A stretch of DNA of 48,471 nt, from the NCBI GenBank assembly GCA_900770875.1, contig CAAGLV010000207.1, positions 1-48,471 on the forward strand. Direction: 5' to 3'. The stretch is from Flavobacteriales bacterium. GTDB taxonomy: Bacteria > Bacteroidota > Bacteroidia > Flavobacteriales > Weeksellaceae. Position 1 is the first letter of the stretch; the number at the start of each line of letters is the position of its first letter. Of this stretch, positions 31,913-40,465 are shown piece by piece. The notes below the pieces were generated by a model that was not told the DNA's origin, did no database searches, and saw only the letters and a list, made by a program, of their open reading frames with translations. Made by a program: the position numbers and the translations under genes.

Positions 31913-34240
31913 ATGGAAAACAAAAAGAATACTAAAAAAGTAACCAACACTAAAAAAGAAACCTCGATTTTTAACAAAGCGATTAAGTTTCTTTGGATTG
32001 GCTTTTTTGCAGTTGTACTTGGTATTACAGGTATATTTTGGGCTGCATCTAACGGATGGCTTGGCGAAATTCCAAACGTACGTGATTTAGAAAATCCGGA
32101 CATCTATGTTTCGTCGGAAATTATTTCTTCTGACGGTGTTTTATTAGATCGTTTCGAGACAGAACGTCGTACACCTGTAGATTATAAAGATTTACCTCCT
32201 CACTTAGTTGATGCCTTATTAGCTAAAGAAGATGTGCGCTTTTTTGATCATCCTGGTGTAGATGCAAAAGCCGCTATGCGTGCAGTTTCATCTGCTGGTG
32301 AAGCTGGTGGTGGATCTACAATTACACAGCAATTAGCAAAACAATTGTACACAAAAGATCCTTCTTCTAACGTGTTAAAGCGTGGATTACAAAAACTAAA
32401 AGAATGGGTTACATCTGTTCAGTTAGAAAAATTGTATACTAAAGAAGAGATTATTGCGATGTACTTTAATAAATTCGATTTTATTTACGGTGCAAAAGGA
32501 ATCGAATCTGCTGCCAAAGTATATTTCAACAAAACAACAAAAGATTTAGATGTTGTAGAAGCTGCTACATTAGTTTCGATGTTTCAGAATCCTGTAGCAT
32601 TTAACCCAATTAAATTTCCAGAAGTTTCTAAAGAAAAAAGAAACTTGGTAATCGATCAAATGGTTAAATACAACAAACTTTCTAAAGAAGAAGGCGAACG
32701 TTATAAAGCAATGCCATTAATTACAGATCGTCAGTACATTACAGAACAAGACGAAACTTACTCGGCTTACTTTAAAACAGCGCTTCGCAAAGAAATTGAA
32801 GAATGGTTAGTTGATTACGAAAAAGAAACAGGTAAAACGTATAATCTTGATAAAGATGGTTTAAAAATCTATGTAACATTAGATTCGAGAATGCAATTAA
32901 TTGCCGAAGAAGCAGTAAAAAAACATCTACAAGTTATACAAGATCAATTTTTCGACGAACAACGTGGACGCAAATTAGCGCCATTCTATAACATTACAGA
33001 ACAAAAACGTCAGGAAGTTTTTGAACAAGCAATGAAAAGAACAGACTTGTACAAGAAAATGAAAGACGAAGGTAAATCTGACGAAGAAATTAAAGTTGAA
33101 TTTACAACACCAAGAGATTCAGTTCAATTCTTTACTTGGGAAGGTGTAAAATATAAAAAGAATAAAACGTTAATGGATTCTATCGAATACCATAAACACA
33201 TCTTACAAGCTGGTTTATTATCTATGGATCCTAAAGACGGAACAATTAAAGCTTGGGTTGGAGGAATCAATTGGGATTACTTTAAATTCGACCACGTAAA
33301 ACAAGCACGTCGCCAAGTTGGTTCTACATTTAAACCATTTGTTTACGCAACAGCAATTAATCAGTTAGGATTAACACCATGTCATACCATTTCTAACGAA
33401 CGTATTCCTGGTAAATGGTCGCCACGTAACGCAAACGGAAACTACGGAGGATCTCAATCTTTACGTACTGCCTTAGCACAATCAACAAACATTATCGCCG
33501 CTCGTTTAATTATGCAAACAGGTGTAGAACCTGTAATACAAATGGCACGCGATTTAGGTGTTGAATCTCCTATTACAAACGACCCAACAATTGCCTTAGG
33601 TTCTGCCGATTTATCTCTTTACGAAATGGTTGGTGCCTTAAGTGCTTTTGCAAATGGAGGAATCTACATTAAACCACAGTTAATCTTAAGAATCGAAGAT
33701 AAGCAAGGAAAAGTCATCAAAGATTATACGCCAACAACACGAGAAGTTGTTAACGAATATGTAGCTTATACGATGATTGATTTAATGAAAGGTGTTTCGG
33801 ATGGAGGAACAGGATCTTGGATTCGTTCTAAGTACGGAATTACATCCGAAGTTGCTGGTAAAACAGGTACAACAAACGAAAACTCGGACGGTTGGTACAT
33901 GGGATTAACACCTAATCTTGTAACCGGAGTTTGGGTTGGTGCAGAAGACCGTTTTGCTCACTTCGAAGGAACTGCAAGAGGACAAGGTGCTGCAACAGCT
34001 TTACCAATTTGGGCATATTATATGAACAACATTTATAAGCAAGGCAACACATTTGGCGTTTTAGCAACCGATAAATTTGATAAGCCTGCCGATATCGATT
34101 CTAGATGGGATTGTAAATCTCTAATGGGATTCCATCAATACAATCAAGTTCATAACAACGAAATTGTAGAAGGAACAGGAGAAACAAACGATCAGAATTC
34201 GGTAGAAAATTACCAAGAAGAAATCATAATCGAACAATAA
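31913..34240 (+). CDS. Class A penicillin-binding protein (PBP1A), bifunctional transglycosylase/transpeptidase
   Basis: 775 residues. Short cytosolic N-terminus rich in Lys/Asn, one transmembrane helix (about 25-46). The GT51 domain begins near 60; catalytic E106 is in LLAKEDVRFFDH, followed by GGGSTITQQLAKQLYT. The transpeptidase domain has S471-TF-K474 (SxxK), SxN in SQSLRTALAQSTN, and K650-T-G. It polymerises and crosslinks peptidoglycan in the periplasm. The C-terminal tail (about 745-775) is acidic and Asn/Gln-rich. Third gene of the ricT-gldH-PBP1A unit, an order I recognise from other Flavobacteriia. Confidence 0.95.
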   Translation: MENKKNTKKVTNTKKETSIFNKAIKFLWIGFFAVVLGITGIFWAASNGWLGEIPNVRDLENPDIYVSSEIISSDGVLLDRFETERRTPVDYKDLPPHLVDALLAKEDVRFFDHPGVDAKAAMRAVSSAGEAGGGSTITQQLAKQLYTKDPSSNVLKRGLQKLKEWVTSVQLEKLYTKEEIIAMYFNKFDFIYGAKGIESAAKVYFNKTTKDLDVVEAATLVSMFQNPVAFNPIKFPEVSKEKRNLVIDQMVKYNKLSKEEGERYKAMPLITDRQYITEQDETYSAYFKTALRKEIEEWLVDYEKETGKTYNLDKDGLKIYVTLDSRMQLIAEEAVKKHLQVIQDQFFDEQRGRKLAPFYNITEQKRQEVFEQAMKRTDLYKKMKDEGKSDEEIKVEFTTPRDSVQFFTWEGVKYKKNKTLMDSIEYHKHILQAGLLSMDPKDGTIKAWVGGINWDYFKFDHVKQARRQVGSTFKPFVYATAINQLGLTPCHTISNERIPGKWSPRNANGNYGGSQSLRTALAQSTNIIAARLIMQTGVEPVIQMARDLGVESPITNDPTIALGSADLSLYEMVGALSAFANGGIYIKPQLILRIEDKQGKVIKDYTPTTREVVNEYVAYTMIDLMKGVSDGGTGSWIRSKYGITSEVAGKTGTTNENSDGWYMGLTPNLVTGVWVGAEDRFAHFEGTARGQGAATALPIWAYYMNNIYKQGNTFGVLATDKFDKPADIDSRWDCKSLMGFHQYNQVHNNEIVEGTGETNDQNSVENYQEEIIIEQ

Positions 34241-34280
34241 AAAAAAAGAGCGATCTAAAATTTAGATCGCTCTTTTTTTT
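34241..34280. terminator. Bidirectional terminator after PBP1A
   Basis: GAGCGATCTAAA and TTTAGATCGCTC pair with long A and T runs on the two sides. The stop of the convergent small membrane gene overlaps its end. Confidence 0.85.
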
Positions 34281-34555
34281 TATCTCTTATCTTGTTCCTT
34301 TTCTTCGTAATCGCGCATTAAATTACGCTGTTGTTCCTCTAAAAAATCGTGCTGTTCTTTTTGTTTACGTTTTAAATATTCCGACACTTTTTTAAACGTA
34401 ATATAAACCATCAAACAAACCAAACCGACAATCAAAATCAATTCGATATTATTTAAAACATCTAAAATTCTATCATCAACCAATTGCTTTTCTAGCAACT
34501 CGCGATCAATCGATTCTTTCGTTACAATTTCTTCTTCTACTCCGTTATTTGCCAT
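34280..34555 (-). CDS. Small single-pass membrane protein, function unknown
   Basis: 91 residues: an acidic N-terminus (EEEIVTKESIDRELLEKQ), one transmembrane helix (about 37-54, IELILIVGLVCLMVYITF), and a long charged C-terminal helix rich in Lys, Glu, Gln and Arg likely to be a coiled coil. The architecture resembles small helper proteins of membrane complexes, but no family was recognised. It diverges from metG and converges on PBP1A. Confidence 0.6.
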   Translation of the reverse strand: MANNGVEEEIVTKESIDRELLEKQLVDDRILDVLNNIELILIVGLVCLMVYITFKKVSEYLKRKQKEQHDFLEEQQRNLMRDYEEKEQDKR

Positions 34556-34609
34556 AAGAATATTCTACAATAGTAAATTTATAACTTTTAATGATACAAA
34601 CAAAAATCG

Positions 34610-34617
34610 TATCTTTG
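34610..34617 (+). promoter_or_regulatory. -7 box TATCTTTG of metG
   Basis: An exact TAnnTTTG match 21 bp before the ATG. The -33 position holds only TTTTA. Confidence 0.55.
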
Positions 34618-34638
34618 TAACATAAAGTTTAAACGATA

Positions 34639-36675
34639 ATGTGTAAAACGAAAAGATATACAATTACGGCTGCGTTACCTTACGCAAACGGACCATTACA
34701 TATCGGGCATATGGCAGGAGTTTATGTTCCTTCTGACATCTTTGCGCGTTACTTAAGAAGAAAAGGAAAAGATGTTGCTTTTATTGGTGGATCGGACGAA
34801 CATGGTATTCCAATTACAATTCGTGCTAAAAACGAAGGAGTTACACCACAAGATATCGTAGATCGTTACCACGAAAATATTAAAACAACATTAGAGAATT
34901 TCGGAGTAACATTTGATGTTTATTCTCGTACAACTTCTGCTAAACACAAAGAAGTTGCACAAGATTTCTTTAAAACTTTATACGACAACGGAAAATTTAC
35001 TGAAGAAGTAACCGAACAATATTACGACGAAGATGCTAAAGAATTTTTAGCAGATCGTTACATTCGTGGCGAATGTCCTAAATGTGGAAATACGGATGCT
35101 TACGGAGATCAATGCGAAAAATGTGGATCTACTTTAAGCCCAGAAGAATTAATTAATCCACGTTCGGCATTATCAGGAAATACACCAATTAAAAAAGAAA
35201 CTAAAAACTGGTATTTACCATTAGATCAGTACCAAGATTTCTTAAAAGAATGGATTTTAGATGGTCATAAAAATGATTGGAAATCGAACGTTTACGGACA
35301 AGTTAAATCGTGGTTAGACGATGGTTTAAAACCACGTGCAATGACACGCGATTTAAATTGGGGAATTCCGGTTCCTGTTGAAGGAGCAGAAGGAAAAGTA
35401 ATGTACGTTTGGTTTGATGCACCAATTGGATACATCTCTTTTACACAAGAATGGGCTGCCCAAAACGGAAAAGATTGGAAAGAATATTGGCAAAACGAAG
35501 AAACTAAATTAGTGCACTTCATTGGTAAAGATAACATCGTTTTCCACTGTATCATTTTCCCAACAATGATGAAGGCTCATGGCGATTACATTATGCCAGA
35601 TAATGTACCTGCAAACGAATTCTTAAACTTAGAAGATGATAAAATCTCTACATCAAGAAATTGGGCTGTTTGGGCGCACGAATATTTACAAGATTTCCCA
35701 GGTCAGGCAGATACTTTACGTTATGTATTAGCTGCTAATATGCCAGAAAATAAGGATAATAACTTTACATGGAAAGATTTCCAAACTAAAAACAACTCAG
35801 AATTAGTAGGTATTTTAGGAAACTTCATTAACCGTGTAATGGTTTTATCGCACAAATATTACCAAGGAATTGTTCCGGCTAAAACAATGGAATTTGAAGA
35901 AGTTGCTCAAATCAAAGAATTTGCTAAACGTATCGGTGAACACATCGAGAAATACGAATTCCGTGCTGCTTTAACAGAATACATGAACTTAGCTCGTTTA
36001 GGAAACCAATTTTTACAAGCGCAAGAACCTTGGAAAAAAGGTGATAATCCTGAAGAAGTAAAAGGTATTATGAATGCTGCTACGCAAATTGCAGTTGCTT
36101 TAGGACAATTAGCCGAGCCATTTTTACCATTCGCATCAGAAAAGATGTTAAAGATGATGAATGTTGATAAAATCGACTGGAATACGTTAGAAACTGCTGA
36201 AGAATTAATTGCTGAAGGACATCAATTAGGTGAATCTGAATTAATTTTTGGTAAAATTGAAGACGAAGCGGTTGAAGCGCAAATCAATAAATTACAAGAA
36301 AGTAAAACAAAAAATAACATGACGAATCCAAATGCTGAACCACAGAAAGAATTAATTTCTTTTGATGATTTCCAAAAAATGGATATCCGTATCGGAACAA
36401 TTTTAGAAGCGAAGAAAGTAGAAAAAGCGGATAAATTATTCGAATTAAAAGTGGATACAGGAATGGATGTTCGTACAATTGTTTCTGGTATTGCTGAACA
36501 CTTTACATTAGAAGAAGTTGTTGGTAAACAAGCGATGGTTTTAGCAAACTTAGCACCTCGTAAAATTCGCGGAATCGAATCGAACGGAATGTTATTATTC
36601 GCTGATAAAGAAGACGGAAAATTAACTTTCGTTAATCCAGAAGCTGAAACACCAAACGGTGTACAAGTTGGATAA
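34639..36675 (+). CDS. metG: Methionyl-tRNA synthetase with C-terminal tRNA-binding domain
   Basis: 678 residues, class Ia. HIGH at 21-24 in YANGPLHIGHMAG. Zinc knuckle C146, C149, C159, C162. The KMSKS loop is the variant KISTSR at 335-340, which is usual in the MetG1/archaeal-like group rather than a defect. A helical anticodon-binding domain follows, and the last 110 residues (about 568-678; FDDFQKMDIRIGTILEAKKV) are an OB-fold tRNA-binding domain (EMAP/Trbp111 type) used for dimerisation and tRNA capture. Charges initiator and elongator tRNA-Met. Confidence 0.97.
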   Translation: MCKTKRYTITAALPYANGPLHIGHMAGVYVPSDIFARYLRRKGKDVAFIGGSDEHGIPITIRAKNEGVTPQDIVDRYHENIKTTLENFGVTFDVYSRTTSAKHKEVAQDFFKTLYDNGKFTEEVTEQYYDEDAKEFLADRYIRGECPKCGNTDAYGDQCEKCGSTLSPEELINPRSALSGNTPIKKETKNWYLPLDQYQDFLKEWILDGHKNDWKSNVYGQVKSWLDDGLKPRAMTRDLNWGIPVPVEGAEGKVMYVWFDAPIGYISFTQEWAAQNGKDWKEYWQNEETKLVHFIGKDNIVFHCIIFPTMMKAHGDYIMPDNVPANEFLNLEDDKISTSRNWAVWAHEYLQDFPGQADTLRYVLAANMPENKDNNFTWKDFQTKNNSELVGILGNFINRVMVLSHKYYQGIVPAKTMEFEEVAQIKEFAKRIGEHIEKYEFRAALTEYMNLARLGNQFLQAQEPWKKGDNPEEVKGIMNAATQIAVALGQLAEPFLPFASEKMLKMMNVDKIDWNTLETAEELIAEGHQLGESELIFGKIEDEAVEAQINKLQESKTKNNMTNPNAEPQKELISFDDFQKMDIRIGTILEAKKVEKADKLFELKVDTGMDVRTIVSGIAEHFTLEEVVGKQAMVLANLAPRKIRGIESNGMLLFADKEDGKLTFVNPEAETPNGVQVG

Positions 36676-36708
36676 AATAGATGCTAGATATTAGTTTTGA
36701 GATATTAG

Positions 36709-36737
36709 AAAAGCCACTTCATTCGAAGTGGCTTTTT
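36709..36737. terminator. Bidirectional terminator between metG and the GNAT gene
   Basis: AAAAGCCACTTC pairs with GAAGTGGCTTTT around ATTC, then more T. Confidence 0.85.
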
Positions 36738-36743
36738 TATTTT

Positions 36744-37220
36744 TTAAATATCATATTCAAATTCTATCTCGTGTAAAATTGGAATTCCATCATATCCAAT
36801 AAATGGAATTTCTGGCTTAATTTTACGTGCTTCTATAATTGCATCAAAATAAATATTTACCATCTTCCATCCTCTTTTCTGATAAAATCGCATCGCGTGG
36901 CAATTATCATTAGATGTAATTAACCAAATTCGTTTTGGATGTAATGATTTAAAATGATGTAAAGCAAAATCTAGTAATTTGGTTCCAATTCCTTTTCCTT
37001 CATTAAAACTATCTAAAGAAACAATTTCGATTTCTTGATTCAATTGATGATAAGTTAATATTCCTAAAATCTCTTTATTTTTATCTAAAGCAATTACCGT
37101 TTCAAGGTTATCAACATAATGTGCATAACCTCTAGAAACCATTATATCCGAATGCCATTCGCGTATAAAAAGAGCTTTTACTTGTTCTTTTTCTGGTTGA
37201 TTGGCAAGCTTAATTACCAT
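36744..37220 (-). CDS. GNAT-family N-acetyltransferase
   Basis: 158 residues. The acetyl-CoA-binding loop is GKGIGTKLLDFAL (about 75-87), preceded by the strand EIEIVSLDSFNE and followed by RIWLITSNDNCHAMRFYQKRGW, the second conserved GNAT block. It transfers an acetyl group to an unknown amine (small molecule or protein N-terminus). It lies 15 bp downstream of the outer-membrane barrel gene on the same strand, so the two may be co-transcribed. Confidence 0.85.
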   Translation of the reverse strand: MVIKLANQPEKEQVKALFIREWHSDIMVSRGYAHYVDNLETVIALDKNKEILGILTYHQLNQEIEIVSLDSFNEGKGIGTKLLDFALHHFKSLHPKRIWLITSNDNCHAMRFYQKRGWKMVNIYFDAIIEARKIKPEIPFIGYDGIPILHEIEFEYDI

Positions 37221-37235
37221 ATCTTTAAAAATTAT

Positions 37236-38084
37236 CTAAGGAATATTAAACCCTATTTTTAACATTGGCCCAGAAATATGAATATCGTATTTATAGCGAT
37301 CTAATCCACTTCCTTTTAAATAATCAATACTAATGTATCGGTAACCCACAATTCCGTAAATTGTTTTATTAAATCGATAACCAACCTGTGCAATTGTTTG
37401 CCAAGCTAGTTTAGAGCCAACACCAAAACCTCCGATATCTCCACGCGCCATATACAAAAATCGAGCATCTGGCTTATTCGCAATACGCGCTGCTACCATT
37501 GGATCTACCCAATTGCGAGATTTATTTACATATAAATTATAAATGGAATTATCTTGGCTTTGTACGTTATAAATGTCAGCATCAATCTTGGTATTTGCAC
37601 TAATTACATTTGCTCCCAAACCAACTTCTAACCAAGGTGTAAGTCGTCTAAAAGCTGTAACATCGCCAAAAAATTGAGTTACATTGATTTTTGCATCTTT
37701 TAAAATCGAATGATTTCCTACTTTTTGTTCTAATACAAAATAACTAAAATCACCATTAATTGCCCAATTATCGTTATGCGCTTCGATGGCAATCATACTT
37801 CCGATTTTTAATCGTTTCAGAAATTCGCTCGGAGATTGCTCTACATGTAATCCTGGTTGATACAAACCTAAATTAGGAACATTAAATTCGCCTGCACCAA
37901 CATTTCCTGTTAATTGAGGCATTAATACATTCGGTTCTAATTTAAACTTCCATTCGTTTGTTTGTGGATTATCAATAATAATTTTCTCTTGATAAATAGC
38001 TTGAATAGAATCTTGAGCAAAGATTTTACTTGTAGGTAATGATAAAACCCCTAAAAGAATAAATATTTTTGAAAATAATTTCAT
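37236..38084 (-). CDS. Probable outer-membrane beta-barrel protein
   Basis: 282 residues. Signal peptide MKLFSKIFILLGVLSLPTSKIFA. The mature sequence alternates hydrophobic and polar residues in strands (GSMIAIEAHNDNWAINGDFSYFVL; WLEVGLGANVISANTKID; YMARGDIGGFGVGSKLAW; IAQVGYRFNKTIYGIVGYRY) and ends ISGPMLKIGFNIP, typical of small outer-membrane barrels. No transport or enzyme motif is visible. A weak -7 like TATATTTA lies near 38110 on the minus strand. The GNAT gene follows in the same direction. Confidence 0.65.
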   Translation of the reverse strand: MKLFSKIFILLGVLSLPTSKIFAQDSIQAIYQEKIIIDNPQTNEWKFKLEPNVLMPQLTGNVGAGEFNVPNLGLYQPGLHVEQSPSEFLKRLKIGSMIAIEAHNDNWAINGDFSYFVLEQKVGNHSILKDAKINVTQFFGDVTAFRRLTPWLEVGLGANVISANTKIDADIYNVQSQDNSIYNLYVNKSRNWVDPMVAARIANKPDARFLYMARGDIGGFGVGSKLAWQTIAQVGYRFNKTIYGIVGYRYISIDYLKGSGLDRYKYDIHISGPMLKIGFNIP

Positions 38085-38304
38085 AAATAATTAGAGTTGG
38101 TTAATAATCTGTAAATATACCTTTTTTAATTCTATTTTAAATTTTGCCCTTCAAAATGATACAAAATGCTAATATTGGATATTAATCTTTCATTAAACGA
38201 TATAAAAATACAATTTATTAAAAAATAATTTTAAATTTATTTTAATCAAAGTCAGATAGATACATAAAAACAAACAAGAAATTTAAAAATATTAAACAAA
38301 AACA

Positions 38305-38337
38305 TTTGGAAATATAAGTAATACGTACTTATATTTG
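38305..38337 (+). promoter_or_regulatory. Promoter of tRNA-Phe
   Basis: TTTG (38305-38308), 21 bp, TATATTTG (38330-38337): a full match to the Bacteroidota consensus, ending 16 bp before the mature tRNA. Confidence 0.8.
38310..38336. repeat. Perfect 11-bp inverted repeat inside the tRNA-Phe promoter
   Basis: AAATATAAGTA and TACTTATATTT are exact reverse complements around ATACG. The repeat fills the spacer and covers most of the -7 box, so a bound dimer or an extruded hairpin would compete with RNA polymerase. Confidence 0.6.
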
Positions 38338-38353
38338 CATCACCAAATAAGAA

Positions 38354-38426
38354 GGTGCCTTAGCTCAGTTGGTAGAGCAAAGGACTGAAAATCCTTGTGT
38401 CCCTGGTTCGATTCCTGGAGGCACCA
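38354..38426 (+). tRNA. tRNA-Phe(GAA)
   Basis: 73 nt. Acceptor GGTGCCT pairs with AGGCACC, discriminator A, CCA not encoded. Anticodon stem AAGGA/TCCTT with loop CTGAAAA, anticodon GAA at 38387-38389. T arm CCTGGTTCGATTCCTGG. A terminator follows. Confidence 0.97.
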
Positions 38427-38434
38427 CTTCTTCT

Positions 38435-38467
38435 AAAAACCTCAAACAGTTGTTTGAGGTTTTTTTA
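38435..38467 (+). terminator. Terminator of tRNA-Phe
   Basis: AAACCTCAAACA pairs with TGTTTGAGGTTT around GT, followed by T residues. Confidence 0.85.
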
Positions 38468-38556
38468 TGACCTATACTCAAAAATATCATTTTTTTAACT
38501 AACTTGCATTTCATTTATCCATTAAAAAAAAGGATAAAACAAATAAATAATTAAAT

Positions 38557-38904
38557 ATGGAAATTGGTAATAGACCTTGGGGGAAATATTTTGTTTTAGA
38601 AGATGAAACTACACACAAAGTAAAACGAATTGAAGTTATTACTGGAGGACGTTTATCTTACCAATATCACCAACATAGAGCAGAAGTTTGGACTATTATC
38701 CAAGGTACTGCAAAAGTTACTTTAAACGGAATTGATACAATTTACACCGCTGGCGAAGTTGTTATTATTCCTTTACAAGCCAAACATAGAATAGAAAATG
38801 TTGGCGATGATACTTTAATCTTTATTGAGGTACAACACGGTACTTACTTTGGAGAAGATGATATCTTTAGAATAGAAGACGATTACAATCGCGGAAACGA
38901 TTAA
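38557..38904 (+). CDS. Stand-alone cupin related to type II mannose-6-phosphate isomerase
   Basis: 115 residues, a single cupin barrel. RPWGKYFVLED (7-17) and the metal-binding set QYHQHRAEVW (His/His/Glu, about 46-55) with H82 in QAKHRIENVG match the isomerase half of bifunctional ManC/AlgA proteins, which interconvert fructose-6-P and mannose-6-P; here the guanylyltransferase half is absent. It probably acts in sugar-nucleotide supply for surface glycans. A cytidylyltransferase gene starts 44 bp downstream in the same direction, and both end at one terminator. Confidence 0.8.
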   Translation: MEIGNRPWGKYFVLEDETTHKVKRIEVITGGRLSYQYHQHRAEVWTIIQGTAKVTLNGIDTIYTAGEVVIIPLQAKHRIENVGDDTLIFIEVQHGTYFGEDDIFRIEDDYNRGND

Positions 38905-38948
38905 ATAAACAACCTAATTACAATAAATAAACTAACAAATTTTAAACT

Positions 38949-39383
38949 ATGAAAATAGGAATAACTTTTAGCGCATTCGATCTTCTGCATGCAGGGCATA
39001 TTAAAATGCTAGAAGACGCTAAACAACAATGCGATTATTTAATTGTAGGATTACAAACCGATCCAACATTAGATAGACCCGAAAAAAACAGACCAACACA
39101 AACAGTTGTCGAAAGATACATCCAATTAAAAGGATGTAAGTTTGTTGATGAAATTGTTCCTTATGCAACCGAACAAGATTTAGAAGACATTTTAAGATCA
39201 TTTAAAATTGACGTTCGTATTATTGGTGTAGAATACCAAGATAAAAACTTTACAGGTAGACAATACTGCGAAGAAAAAGGCATTAGATTACATTACAATT
39301 CCAGAGATCACAGATTCTCGAGTTCAGGATTACGCAAAGTTGTTGCCGAAAAAGAACAACTAAAATTGATTAAGAAAGCATAA
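38949..39383 (+). CDS. Nucleotidyltransferase, glycerol-3-phosphate cytidylyltransferase-like (TagD type)
   Basis: 144 residues. The signature H14-A-G-H17 in FDLLHAGHIKML binds the CTP phosphates; the C-terminal RFSSSGLRK stands in the place of the RTxGISTT/K loop, which is less standard. VGLQTDPTLDRPEKNRPTQ and ERYIQLKGCKFVDEIVPY are family strands. It would make a CDP-alcohol or a similar activated polyol for a cell-surface polymer or lipid. The substrate could also be phosphoethanolamine or a sugar phosphate. Paired with the cupin gene upstream. Confidence 0.8.
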   Translation: MKIGITFSAFDLLHAGHIKMLEDAKQQCDYLIVGLQTDPTLDRPEKNRPTQTVVERYIQLKGCKFVDEIVPYATEQDLEDILRSFKIDVRIIGVEYQDKNFTGRQYCEEKGIRLHYNSRDHRFSSSGLRKVVAEKEQLKLIKKA

Positions 39384-39384
39384 C

Positions 39385-39418
39385 AAAAAACCGGACAATT
39401 TAAATTGTCCGGTTTTTT
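39385..39418. terminator. Bidirectional terminator between the nucleotidyltransferase and AEC transporter genes
   Basis: AACCGGACAATT and AATTGTCCGGTT are exact reverse complements with only AA-rich centre, and long A/T runs flank them. Confidence 0.88.
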
Positions 39419-39431
39419 ATTTAAAATATCA

Positions 39432-40346
39432 TTATAAATACCATTCTAAAAATACGTACCAAATTGCCATTGTTAAAAACGATAACGGAATCCCTACTCC
39501 AATCATCATATTAGCTAATCGAGGTTTTAAACCATATTGCGCAGCCACAATAGCTCCGGTTATCATTGGCGGCATTGCAGCTTCCATTATTGCTACTTTT
39601 ATTGGCAATCCATTTTGTTTAAATACTACACAATAAATTACAAAACACACCAAAGGCCAAACCACTAAACCATAAAACAATCCTAAAAATAAAAAGCTCC
39701 AATGTTTGCTCCTCTTTTCAATTTTTAACTGAAAACCAACCGAAACTAAAGCCAAAGGACTAACCGTTGCCATTAACCTTCCTAAAACATCTTTTATTTC
39801 TGCCGGAAAATGCAATTTAGTTAACAACATCATCAAACCAATTAAAAAAGCAATAAATGGAGGAAACTTAAATAAGTTTTTTAAAATAGATTTTGGATTA
39901 CTCTCGCCATTAGAACAACTTATCGCAGTTAACATTCCAAAACTCGACAACACAACCACTGTTCCCGGTATATCAACAATAATTAACGATTTTACACCTT
40001 CGTCTCCATATAAAGCCTGAATAACCGGAATCCCAACAAAAGACGTATTTCCTAATCCTGCGGTTAACAATAAACAACCAATTAACTTTTTCGACCAACC
40101 AAAATATCTTCCAATAGGAACAAAGAAAATTAGCGCTGCTAAAAAACCGATATAAGCTACCGAAGCCGGAAAAATTAATCCCCAATTTAACTCAATTTCT
40201 GGCAAATAAAACAGTGCCATTGAAGGCAACGAAATAAATAAAACAAACTGATTTAAAACGGTATGTGTGTTTTTAGGGAAATTAGGCAAATATCTAATTA
40301 ATATACCTATAAACAGACATAAAAACAATAAAATAAGATTAGACAT
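39432..40346 (-). CDS. AEC-family transporter (auxin efflux carrier superfamily)
   Basis: 304 residues with about ten transmembrane helices in two five-helix repeats, e.g. NLILLFLCLFIGILIRYLP (3-21), TVLNQFVLFISLPSMALFYL and the later KVAIMEAAMPPMITGAIVAA. Conserved family motifs include the polar LTAGLGNTSFVGIP near the middle of repeat one and AMPPMITG in repeat two. Bacterial relatives export or import malonate, malate or other organic acids; substrate here is unknown. Monocistronic, divergent from der. Confidence 0.85.
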   Translation of the reverse strand: MSNLILLFLCLFIGILIRYLPNFPKNTHTVLNQFVLFISLPSMALFYLPEIELNWGLIFPASVAYIGFLAALIFFVPIGRYFGWSKKLIGCLLLTAGLGNTSFVGIPVIQALYGDEGVKSLIIVDIPGTVVVLSSFGMLTAISCSNGESNPKSILKNLFKFPPFIAFLIGLMMLLTKLHFPAEIKDVLGRLMATVSPLALVSVGFQLKIEKRSKHWSFLFLGLFYGLVVWPLVCFVIYCVVFKQNGLPIKVAIMEAAMPPMITGAIVAAQYGLKPRLANMMIGVGIPLSFLTMAIWYVFLEWYL

Positions 40347-40453
40347 CTTGAATAATTTTTACAGAAATAAAGATAAATTAAAATAGTAAAACCTGTTAAA
40401 ATAAATATTTTAAGGAAATAGAAATAACTTAATCAACTAATTAACAAATGTTG

Positions 40454-40461
40454 TAACTTTG
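40454..40461 (+). promoter_or_regulatory. -7 box TAACTTTG directly in front of der
   Basis: An exact TAnnTTTG match ending four bases before the ATG at 40466, so transcription would start at or near the start codon (leaderless mRNA). No clear -33 box. Confidence 0.5.
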
Positions 40462-40465
40462 CAAA

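Noticed and set aside
34973..34990. MetRS KISTS instead of KMSKS as a broken active site
   Set aside because: The variant (at residues 335-339) is usual in this MetRS group; all other motifs are intact.
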